Shown here piece after piece: positions 55,364 to 64,000 of a stretch of 64,000 nucleotides of DNA. Position 1 is the first letter of the stretch. Each line of letters opens with the position of its first letter. The notes beneath the pieces are model-generated. The model was not told the origin of the DNA and ran no database searches. It saw only the letters and a program-made list of their open reading frames with translations. A program made the position numbers and the translations under genes. Origin of the DNA: Kalmusia sp. IMI 367209 (taxonomy: Eukaryota; Ascomycota; Dothideomycetes; Pleosporales; Didymosphaeriaceae); the NCBI GenBank assembly GCA_027946365.1, contig JAPEUQ010000001.1, forward strand, positions 2,976,001-3,040,000. Direction: 5' to 3'.

Positions 55364-56449
55364 ATGGCCAAACTGCCAAAGGCACCACGACGACTACCGC
55401 CGAAGTCGCCCCCTCCGCCTCCGCGCAACCGACCGCTACAGTACCGTCCACCACCAGCTCCGCCGCGACCGAACGATGAAGCGCTCTCGAACGTGAAGCG
55501 AGTATGGGAAGCGCGACCGAAAGTATCAGATATTCGCATGCTCTCCGATGAACAAAAACGAGCCCCAGCGTACACAAACAGGGTGCAGAGATGGAGACAG
55601 TGGCCCATCTTCTTCGGCGCATTGACTGCCTTCGGCCTGGGGATGTACGGGACGCAGCTGTACGTTTCGCTGGCCAACGCTGAGGTACCAGAGAACCTAC
55701 CGGAGGACTTCCTCGATCGCTTCGATAAGGAGGCCGAGGGCTATGACGAGAAGGTCAACATGGCGGAGACTCTGCTCTTGCTCACCATGAGACGGAAAGA
55801 GCTGACCAGGAGGGTGAGAGGCCATGTCTTAGAAGTGGCTGTGGGCACCGGACGCAACATTCCGTACTACCCGACCAAACAATGCGCGACCGTGACATTG
55901 CTGGACTACAGCGCGCCTATGCTGGCGGTTGCGAAACGAAAGTGGAAAGACACGCATCCGGAATACTTCAGCCGCGTCTTCTTCAAGCAGCAGTCGGCTC
56001 TGGAGCCTATCACGCCGCCGTTCGATGCCCAAGAGGGTTACGATACCGTGATACAGACCATGGGTTTGTGTTCAACGCCTGAGCCTGTGAAACTGCTGCA
56101 TAACCTAGAGGCCGCCACTAAAGAGGACGGCGGGCAGATACTCCTGCTAGAGCACGGAAAGTCGCACTACCAGTGGCTGAACGATCTCCTTGATAAGACA
56201 GCACCGGGGCATGCCGATGCCCACGGGTGCTTCTGGAACAAAGATATCGGAAAGATCGTCGAGGAAAGTGGGCTGGAGGTGGTCAACATCAAACGATACA
56301 ATCTTGGCACGACGTGGTGGATAGAGCTGAAGCCGCGGAAGGGGAAGCGGCAGAGGCAAGTGCAGGCACTTGTCGATGAGAGGACGGTTGTGTCACCTGT
56401 ATCCGAAGCCCCGGTCCCACAGCGATCGTGGTGGAGTTTATGGAGATGA
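55364..56449 (+). CDS. OMS1-like mitochondrial-membrane methyltransferase
   Basis: Single exon, 361 aa from ATG 55364 (MAKLPKAPRRLPPKSP). A frame open upstream (from 55304) would add 20 residues and is less likely. Pro/Arg-rich N-terminus (about 50 residues), one membrane helix (FFGALTAFGLGMYGTQLYVSL, about 95-115), then a class I methyltransferase fold: SAM motif VLEVAVGTGRNIPYY, LLDYSAPMLAVAKRK, YDTVIQTMGLCST, GGQILLLEHGKS. The C-terminus is basic. Yeast Oms1 is an inner-mitochondrial-membrane protein with this layout, linked to the OXA1 pathway and to coenzyme Q. The divergent 313-bp gap with the FAD oxidase suggests a shared promoter. Confidence 0.85.
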   Translation: MAKLPKAPRRLPPKSPPPPPRNRPLQYRPPPAPPRPNDEALSNVKRVWEARPKVSDIRMLSDEQKRAPAYTNRVQRWRQWPIFFGALTAFGLGMYGTQLYVSLANAEVPENLPEDFLDRFDKEAEGYDEKVNMAETLLLLTMRRKELTRRVRGHVLEVAVGTGRNIPYYPTKQCATVTLLDYSAPMLAVAKRKWKDTHPEYFSRVFFKQQSALEPITPPFDAQEGYDTVIQTMGLCSTPEPVKLLHNLEAATKEDGGQILLLEHGKSHYQWLNDLLDKTAPGHADAHGCFWNKDIGKIVEESGLEVVNIKRYNLGTTWWIELKPRKGKRQRQVQALVDERTVVSPVSEAPVPQRSWWSLWR

Positions 56450-58833
56450 GCGTACTAGTGCAGGCTAGCTTATGCAGCTGCAGTACTCCGTAGCCATCGA
56501 TGTGCAACGCTAGGATATCTTGAATACCTACATGGGAAGCCAGAGCAGCTTTATGTACAATACACGATACACAGGTCGACGAGACAATTCGACGACGGCA
56601 TGGTCTTGGTGGTAATGCTGGGCGATTCGTGGGGCGACGAGGAGTGGCGTCTCGATGAGGAAATACCAACATCACTTGCAACTGAAGCGAGATCTCAGAT
56701 GCTCCTTCACAGTTCCCAGGCCAATCGCGAAGCCCCTGATACGCCGACACGGCTTGTGTGTTCCCGTTTCCTGGGCTGGTATATGGAGCTATCCGCCGTT
56801 TGCGCGCTCTGACATCTCATGATAATGAGCTCACGACGTGTAATCGGGCCTGGCATGGCACGCAAAGACAAAGAAGGGCCGCATATACAGTAGCTTACCG
56901 GAAGGCTCCCCTGCACCAGCTGTAGCTGACATGCATGACTCGCCCACGGTTTATCCCACCATTATCAAAGGCAGAGGGCGCTGGCCGTGGGCTTCTCGGT
57001 GCAGCTGCGGTGTCCGCATTTCGTCTGGGGCACGGCGGAGCGCATCCGAAGCGTTTGCTAAGGCGCGCGACACCTTCCAACCCCACAAAAAGTGACGATG
57101 CAAGCAGACGCCTTGTGTAATGCGGGCGACCCGATTGGGGATGGATGGGCAGTTTTTCCCCTTGCCAATCGAGGCCCCAGCGGTCGGCATGGTGGCACGT
57201 CGCGTGCGTTGTCCACAAGCGATGGATGCGCCGGCTCGTGAAACGTGCATCCCAGCCGCTTTCCAGAAGGAGACGCGACGAGCTGGCCGTTTCGGATGTG
57301 TTGATGAGTGGGCGAGCCTGGTGGTGAGGACGATGGGCCCCCGAGCGACGACGCACTCTTCCCGCAAGTGTCGCGGCAGGACGCTGAGGGACCGATGGAC
57401 GGCTTGCGGCTGTTGCGACTGTCTGCCGACTTCTTCCGTGGTTCTGGCATGTGGCCGTTGCCATCGCGGTGCTAGGAGCCGAGGCCATCAAGGAAAAATT
57501 GTTCGCAAAATGTTAGCTCACCGCCCGTCGAAAATCCGGCACGGCGTTGAGGCTAAATTGTCTAGGGCAGCAGACGATGGCAGGGGGTGCCTGCAGCCCG
57601 GATCAAGAGTATGCGACACCAATGACCCATCATCACGGCCACTCAGAACCTGCCTGTTGAGCGCGAGGCGGTCAGCAGAGCGATCTTCCCGGCCTCGATC
57701 AATCTCGAGGTCGGAGGTGACGGCATGCTCGCAGCTCGCAGCAGCCTCGCTCACGCCCACTTCTTCCCCCAGACCGTGAGGTGCGCTCAGGGGGCCGGCC
57801 GTTGGGGGGCGACGACGACGACGACCGCAACACGAAGCCGTGGTGGAGCTGGCCGTGAAGGAAAAGTGCTTGCAAGTAGTGCCCCCTCTGCGGCAGCCAG
57901 ACTGGCGGGGCATGCGTACAGTGCAGGTACTGCGTGTTAGCGCGGGCTTGCTGCAGCTTTAAAGCCGTGGAAGCTCGAAGCTGTAGCGGAAATGCCTGCG
58001 GGCGCGCGCGCCGTGAGCCTGTGTGGAAAGGTTGGAGGAGTGCTTTTTGGGACCTTGTGCCACAGTCCGGTCAGCCAGGCGCCTGCGTGATAGGCTCCGT
58101 CGGACGGATTTCAGCCCCTTGGTGGGCGACAGCGGAGCCAGCGGCGCTCCAAAGGCTCTAAAAGTAGCATGTTGTCATATCTTGGGACTATCCAGAGAGC
58201 CCATCCCTGAAATACATTCACTACGCACGGCCGCCCCCCTCTAGCCTAGCTCCTCTCTCTTTCTCAAACCGTGCTCCGCTCCACTCCTCCATCTCTCCCT
58301 GACCCTCACCACATCCCCCTCTTCTCGAACCACGCCAGGGACAGTACCGCGCCTTGCTTCCCCCCTTCCCAAAGGCTGCCATCCCATCCTCGTGCTGCCC
58401 ATTGCACATATACAATACCCGCAAGCCGGCGCCGTGACGCAGTTGACGTCGACGCCCATCTGCCCAGGAGACGAGCGCGGCAGCAACGAGCAGAAGACAC
58501 CAAAAGGGAGCGACGGCCGGGCTGTCAGCAACCCACCCCCCCTTCATAGGCGCTGCATCCTCCCAGAATTGATTATTTGAGCCGGGCACACACCAACCTT
58601 GACAAGACGCGGGCGTGAGCAGGCAGAAGTGTTGCACGCTGCCTTGCATTGAGCGGTAACGCTTCAGGTTAAGGCTGCCGCACCTGCATTCCGTAACCAA
58701 TCGCAGGCGCTGGCATTCTCACTGCACAACAATCTTTCGCATCCGGGGCGCCGCAACAATTCCTCTCTCTCTCACCAGGCAGACTGCCTCTGCGCTCTCG
58801 CACACCCGTCGCGACCCCCCTCCATCCGCCGCG
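56450..58833. other. Long GC-rich upstream region of the GDS1-like gene
   Basis: 2.4 kb without a supported gene. Long frames on both strands (for example plus 57120-57779) are by-products of high GC and have no domain-like features. The stretch before 58834 is pyrimidine-rich (58230-58330, 58750-58830), consistent with a long 5' leader of the downstream gene. Confidence 0.5.
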
Positions 58834-60123
58834 ATGCCCTACAACACCCGCCGCAAGTCGCTGTCGCTGCCGTCGCTGGGCATAACACTCCCCGGGGGCC
58901 CGCGATCCGTGCGCTCACCGCCCTCGACGGCAGACAGCCAGCACGTCGCGAAGAAGCAGAAACGCTCACATTCCAACTCGACCGCCTCGACCCCGACGAC
59001 GCCGCCACGCCTGCCCACCCTGCGCTTCGAGGAGCGTCCCAAGAGCAGCGCAGGCCGCGTGGCCGACACCCCGCCACCGTCGCCAGGCGGCGAGTCCGGC
59101 CAAACAAAGGTCGACACCCAGGGCATCGACGACATCATCGTCGTGGGCGTGATCGAGCAGCTCGAGAAGACGGGCAATCGCCCCCACCTCCTCAAAGAAC
59201 TCGCCACCGTGCTGTCGCCGACAATACCCATCGTGGAGAGGTACGTACCCAACTTCAGCTCCCGTTCTAGCCCATGCGCTAGCTCCTCGTTACCCTCGTT
59301 ACTCACGCTGACGCGACACAGCTCCGCCAATCCTGCAGCCATCATTTCATCACGCCTGGCGACATACCTCAAACGCACCTGGACTGCCCTGTCACGGTGT
59401 CCGCTCGACAAGAAGCTCGTGGGCACCCACCCAAAGCGCGTGTACTATTTCCTCACCACCAGCCCGCACCAGCCCATCCCGGACGATGCAGGCAACATCG
59501 CCATGGCCGCGCGCATCATCTCACCGTCTCTATCATCCGATACCTCGGAGGGTGACGACGTCGACTCGCGCTCGCGCGACGTGCGGTCCCCCTCACCGGA
59601 GCTTGACCTCTCCGACTACGACGACAGCGGCAGCGACCCCTTCACCAACTCCACCCACCCACCGACAACCCACAACATTGCGCACAATCGACGAGCCCAG
59701 TCGCCGCCGTTAGAAAAGGACGAGCGCGAGTTCACCCAGACGGCGTCATCGTTGCAAGAGCGGAGAAAGAGTCAGCAGGCCGAGCGCGAGCGATCAGCCA
59801 GCGCAGTCGTTGAGAATACGCAGCCCCCTGACGTGACCATGGACGACATTCCTGAGCTCGAAGAGACTGAAGAAAGCGCCGCGCTAAAGAACTCGGAAAC
59901 CGCTGCGGCCTTGTTCGGAGAAATGGAACACACGGCCTTCCAGCCGGATCTAAGCATCAGCAGCCCCCTTCTCAAGCCGTCGTTGAACATCGAAATGCCG
60001 CCGCCGATGTTCAAGGCCAGCGAGTCGTTGTCTGAGAATGACGACGAAGACCTAAACTGGGATATGAAAAGCCCGGAGAACATTGAGCTTGAGGAGCTCG
60101 ACGACCTCTTCGGCAATTACTAA
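58834..60123 (+). CDS. GDS1-like winged-helix nuclear protein (2 exons)
   Basis: Exons 58834-59240 and 59322-60123. The 81-nt intron is a multiple of three and carries GTACGT, a CTGACG branch and CACAG; it gives 402 aa. The conserved block spans the splice: DDIIVVGVIEQLEKTGNRPHLLKELATVLSPTIPIVE, then SANPAAIISSRLATYLKRTWTALSRCPLDKKLVGTHPKRVYYFLTT. I recognise this as the GDS1-type winged-helix domain of ascomycete nuclear proteins. The N-terminus is Ser/Pro/Arg-rich. The C-terminal half is acidic (VTMDDIPELEETEESAALKN and an end of LEELDDLFGNY), resembling an activation domain. Likely a transcriptional regulator; targets unknown. Confidence 0.85.
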   Translation: MPYNTRRKSLSLPSLGITLPGGPRSVRSPPSTADSQHVAKKQKRSHSNSTASTPTTPPRLPTLRFEERPKSSAGRVADTPPPSPGGESGQTKVDTQGIDDIIVVGVIEQLEKTGNRPHLLKELATVLSPTIPIVERYVPNFSSRSSPCASSSLPSLLTLTRHSSANPAAIISSRLATYLKRTWTALSRCPLDKKLVGTHPKRVYYFLTTSPHQPIPDDAGNIAMAARIISPSLSSDTSEGDDVDSRSRDVRSPSPELDLSDYDDSGSDPFTNSTHPPTTHNIAHNRRAQSPPLEKDEREFTQTASSLQERRKSQQAERERSASAVVENTQPPDVTMDDIPELEETEESAALKNSETAAALFGEMEHTAFQPDLSISSPLLKPSLNIEMPPPMFKASESLSENDDEDLNWDMKSPENIELEELDDLFGNY

Positions 60124-60137
60124 CACGAGAAACATCT

Positions 60138-60138
<1 letters not shown>

Positions 60139-60198
<60 letters not shown>
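60139..60198 (+). repeat. (CA)30 microsatellite
   Basis: Uninterrupted CA dinucleotide tract of 60 bp starting 16 bp after the GDS1-like stop codon, so it lies in its 3'UTR. Likely polymorphic. Confidence 0.97.
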
Positions 60199-60202
<4 letters not shown>

Positions 60203-61899
60203 GGGATATTTGCAACAAACGAAACTGAATGACGAATCTCCTTTGGCTCGCGGTCTACCTTTCCGATTTACATTTCTAGTATATCCCTCTCTACTTTTAT
60301 TAATGGCGTACTATCCTAGACGGAGTTTCGATTCGCCGCTCGCGCAGCGCCAAAGGTTCGGGGGAATGTCGGGTTATCAGTCAAATCGGGGTTTCAGCGA
60401 TTTTTGGTGTCTAGGTGATGGGATTGGTACTTTGTCTGTACGATAGTGTGTTGATGGTATTGCTAAGGCACTGGCTGTTACTTGGCGTGACTGAGGTCGA
60501 CATTCGGATCAGGGTCGAAGGGGGTGGAGCAAGCACAATTGCCTTGCGAGGACCACCCAGATCAGATAAAAGTGCTTAAATTGGAAAAACAATTTATATC
60601 TTCTAGTGCTCGCATCAACCTTTGTGACGACTGTGTTGACCTGTCTTTGATGATGGAGAGTGCTGCAATATCGAGTGAGGCTGCCAGGATCGCGCTCGAT
60701 TGCTTGTGCATGTATGCAGCTACCTGCAGGCCATCAGGCGGTGAACATATGCAGAACAACTAGACACCGCAACTCGAAGCCAATCACAGCATGTCCGCAT
60801 AACTAATCGCCATCTCTCCAATTAACCCTGTTCGTGCTAGTGTACGGCCAGCAATACTCCGTTACAACGCCCGCCCGCCCAAGGTACACCTTCGTTGCTA
60901 GTCAATGCGCCCCACACCGCGTTTTTGCGTCCCTACACCGGCCAGAATGTGGTCTTTGAGCTGGCACTCACCGAAGTCCCAAATGCGACCGTCTTTTGAA
61001 GGGGCATCCTGGGAATCATGGACAGATGTCGGCTTGGCGTGCGAAGGGCGAGATTTCCCAAAACCGTCCACTACGATGAGCTGGCAAACGTGCTCAGTGC
61101 GTCACCAGATCAACACCAACCAGGCACGTATTAGGACGTTGTGTGAACGAATATCGCCCCCCCCCCCTTCAAGTCCCAGGGGGTGGGGAGAAGTAAAGAA
61201 ATCGCAGAGTGAGGCTCTCTCTCTCTCTCGCTCTCCAGCCACCGGTTCTCAGGATTCCCAGCCACCGAACGCGAAGCGAGAGAGATCGTCGCGCTGGCTG
61301 GCCGCTCGACTGACTGACTGACGCCCAACTCATGTGAGATTTCGTGCAGCGCGCGCAACACTCTCCTTTTCGCCCTTTTTTTCTTCGACGCGCGCGTTGC
61401 AATCGACGCTTCCGAGCGACCAGTTACCTGACCGGGAGGCGCTTTTTAGGGCGTGTGTGTTCTGTAAGCTGTTCGCGCTGCAGGGTGTGTGTGCCGCGAA
61501 GTGCGACGGTCACGCTACCGAGGCTGGGGAAAAAAAGAGCGGGAAAGTGAGAAAGGGTTGGGAAAGTCGACGAAGAGCAAAGTCTCTGTGAGAGTCTGGA
61601 AAAGAGCGAGGATTATTCTGGATCGGGTTCGGCTGAGGGACGACTGCAGGGCGCCGGCGCTCCCGCTGTTGATGCATGTCGGGCTGCTTCCGCACGTGGT
61701 CGTCTAGTTGTGCAACCAGGCTATCGTATCGACTGGCCTTTTCACCGCAGCCTTCATTCGACCCCTGTTGGATAGTGCAAATTAACTCGGACTGAACACC
61801 TTTACAACCTCCGCGGTGGATTCCTCGGAGAGCAGCGACTCGGGGTACTTCCCCTCACCCGAATCAGAGAAGCAGAAGAGAAGGGGAAACAGAGACTCG
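60199..61899. other. Intergenic region with C-run and CT repeats, upstream of the DUF2235 gene
   Basis: 1.7 kb without a supported gene. It contains a run of about 11 C at 61158-61168, a CT-rich tract at about 61215-61240 and purine-rich stretches before the DUF2235 gene. It may hold an upstream exon of that gene. Confidence 0.5.
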
Positions 61900-63784
61900 A
61901 TGTCCATAGCGCATTCAAGAGCAAGGAGCAGGAGCAGAGCGCCCAGCAATGCGAGGGGCTCTGCGCCCATCGTGGTCCCCGTTCCGCCGAAGCCTCCGCT
62001 GGAAATCGTACTGCCTGCTTCGCCTCGTCCGCGGAGCAGGGGCCCGGTCTTCGTCGATGCGCCTGGTCTCAGCGGAGGACGGGGCATGTTCAAGAGGTTG
62101 ATCGTTGCCTGTGACGGGACGTGGTTGAACTCTGATAATGGCATGATCAATGGGAAATTGTCTGTTCCTAGTAACGTGACACGGATATCAAGAGCTATCA
62201 AGGCTGTCAGTCAAGATGGGATCCCGCAGATCGTCAACTATCATTTTGGCGTGGGTTCGCAGGGTGGCCGCCTGAATCGCATCATAAGCGGTACTACAGG
62301 CGAAGGGCTCGGCGATAACGTGCGAGAGGCGTACTCCTTCCTTGCAAATAATTACCATCCTGGCGACGAGATCTTCCTGCTCGGTTTTTCACGCGGGGCC
62401 TTCACCGCGCGAAGCATCGGCGGGTTGATTGGCGAGATTGGATTGCTCACCAAGAAGGGCCTGAACAGTCTCCCAGAAGTCTTTGAAGATGTCCAGCACC
62501 GGCGAGATCCCAAATACGTCCCCAAGAATCCCAACATACCCTTCACAAACAAGCCTAGCGCGAGTAGTCCGCGGTACGCGGATGAACTTGAAAGAAGAGG
62601 TCTCACAAGGCTGGACATCAAGATCAAGGTCATCGCCGTGTGGGACACGGTCGGTAGTCTCGGCACACCGCGCTTCGGCTTTCTCCAGAAACTTGGCCTG
62701 CAAAGCGCTGAATCAAAAGAGATGGCCTTTTACGATACCAAGCTGTCCAACTGCATCGAGAATGCGTTCCAAGCGCTGGCCCTCGACGAGAAGCGCTCTG
62801 CATTCAGTCCCGCGGTGTGGGAAAAACCTGAAGGCAACAGGACCACGCTGCGGCAGGTCTGGTTCCCCGGCGTGCATTCAAATACAGGCGGTGGGTACGA
62901 CGACCAACAACTCGCAAACATCACGCTTGCGTGGATGATGAGCCAGCTCGCGCCCTTCCTCGACATGCGCGAGGAATACCTCTTCGAGCAAGAAGAAGAA
63001 AACGAGCGCTACTACAAGCGCGAAGGCGAAAGCCCGAGACCATGGGGCTTCGGCGAAATATACAACTCCACAACCGGCATCTACGCCCTAGGCGGCAGCT
63101 CAGTAAGTACTCCCTTTGCACCTCCCCCACCAGACAAGTCCTTAACAGACCGCAAAGCTCCGCACCCCAGGCCTCTACCACGCCGTCGACCCCTTCACCT
63201 GCCGCCCGACAGAGCGCCCCCTCCGCCAAACAAACGAATACATCCACGCATCGGCGCGGACGCGCTTCCGCCTCGGCGGGCCCGGCGTCTCCGACAAGGG
63301 CTTCTACGAGTGCGCGGCGCTCGCGCACAACTACAAGCTCGTCGTCGACTACGGGCCCGACGGCGCGCGCGCCGCCGACCCAGACGTCCACTGGAAACTC
63401 AAGTACCGCGACCCCAACGCCGTCCGGATCCTGCCCGAGGCCCCGCTGTGGGGCATCGAGAAGGAGCTCGCGCGCCGCGACCCGGAGACGTACGACTACG
63501 TCAAGAGGCCGCCTGCCACGGGGGGCAATCGGCGGTCCAAGAAGGCGCGGCCCATGAGCGCGGATATGGGCGCTGCTGCTGCTGCGTTGAGGTCCGCGGG
63601 TGGGCGGAGGAGCTTTGCCGAGGGCGAGGGCAGGGGGACGAGGAGTTCGGCGGTGCTGGAGAAGAGGGATAGGGCGAAGGGCCGGAGTAGGAGTCGGGGG
63701 CCTGCGGGGAGGAGTCGGAGTGGAGCTTCGATGAAAGGAGTACGGTTATTAGGAGAGCATGCCGCATCGGAGGGAAAAGGATAG
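61900..63784 (+). CDS. DUF2235 alpha/beta-hydrolase (Tle1-like phospholipase fold), 2 exons
   Basis: Exons 61900-63102 and 63149-63784 (46-nt intron, GTAAGT donor) give 612 aa from the first in-frame ATG. The frame is open back to 61786 without an ATG, so an upstream exon is possible. After an Arg/Ser/Pro-rich N-terminus the DUF2235 domain starts at about residue 62: RLIVACDGTW, then the nucleophile elbow LLGFSRGAFTARS, VIAVWDTVGSLGTP (acid region) and VWFPGVHSNTGGGYDD (catalytic His). The family relates to bacterial type VI lipase effectors and is widespread as single genes in fungi, with unknown substrate. Exon 2 continues with GLYHAVDPFT and YKLVVDYGPDG, then a low-complexity Arg/Gly/Ser tail of about 90 residues. 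Confidence 0.88.
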
Positions 63785-64000
63785 GGCGTGGTGGGAGGGG
63801 CAGCAGGGTGGGGACCGAGGAGTTCGGTCATGGGCGGTGAGGGGAGGAGGAGTCCTAGGAGGAGTAGCATGAGGGTTTGAGATAGCGGTGGGTGAGGGAG
63901 AAGGAGAAACTTTCTTGTGGCTTCGGCCTGGTTTTTCCCGCGAAGAGAGAGTTGTAGGATAGATCACACGGAGAGATAGATTTTTGAGCGGATACCCTGC
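63785..64000. other. Window end, 3' flank of the DUF2235 gene
   Basis: No gene seen in the remaining 216 bp. Confidence 0.6.

Noticed and set aside
57120..57779. 219-codon plus-strand frame in the GC-rich region
   Set aside because: Composition is driven by GC content; no motif, several overlapping frames on both strands have similar length.
1..64000. Search for CRISPR arrays, tRNA/rRNA genes, transposase or reverse-transcriptase genes
   Set aside because: None found by eye; repeats present are microsatellites, the precursor repeats and the diverged units described above.

Overview
The window looks like one contig of a filamentous ascomycete (Pezizomycotina; a Dothideomycete would fit, but that is a guess). 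Genes carry short GT-AG introns of about 42-100 nt with CTAAC/CTGAC-like branch sites. The gene repertoire is fungal: DASH subunit, HET-domain protein, PTH11-type receptor, UstY-family (DUF3328) proteins, HMT1-type ABC transporter. No rRNA, tRNA, CRISPR or intact transposon was recognised.

Layout. 0.3-11.1 kb: a conserved fungal protein of unknown function, a nuclear conserved protein, an SR140-like splicing factor, a TRAPPC12-like TPR protein, mitochondrial acetolactate synthase ILV2 and a low-complexity protein. 11.1-15.5 kb: gene-free, with diverged repeats. 15.5-27.7 kb: an eight-gene accessory block that reads as a ribosomal-peptide (RiPP, dikaritin-like) biosynthetic cluster: FAD-linked oxidoreductase, PTH11-type membrane protein, a secreted repeat precursor with five copies of an invariant VRNSWSAR unit, two UstY-family proteins, an SDR, a methyltransferase and a GMC oxidoreductase. 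27.7-29.4 kb: gene-free. 29.4-48.9 kb: TTL-like protein, MCM10, RNase H2 subunit B, an unknown nuclear protein, DUO1, a HET-domain protein, galactokinase, a hypothetical protein and an HMT1-like ABC transporter. 48.9-53.6 kb: a second large gene-free block with the same kind of diverged repeats as 11-15 kb. 53.6-63.8 kb: FAD amine/amino-acid oxidase, OMS1-like methyltransferase, GDS1-like winged-helix protein and a DUF2235 hydrolase.

The main discovery candidate is the 15.5-27.7 kb cluster. Its precursor lacks dibasic Kex2 sites and tyrosine in the repeated unit. The predicted core contains tryptophan, unlike ustiloxin, phomopsin and asperipin. The tailoring enzymes suggest oxidative crosslinking by the UstY proteins plus methylation and redox steps.

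A technical point affects reading of the window. At least seven single-base frame breaks, most in homopolymer runs, interrupt otherwise well-conserved genes, including housekeeping ones (TRAPPC12-like, RNase H2B). Where both gene ends are known, each gene's exon total returns to a multiple of three when one base (or one compensating pair) is corrected. Consensus base-calling error is therefore the most economical explanation, although real decay of the SDR, methyltransferase and GMC genes cannot be excluded.
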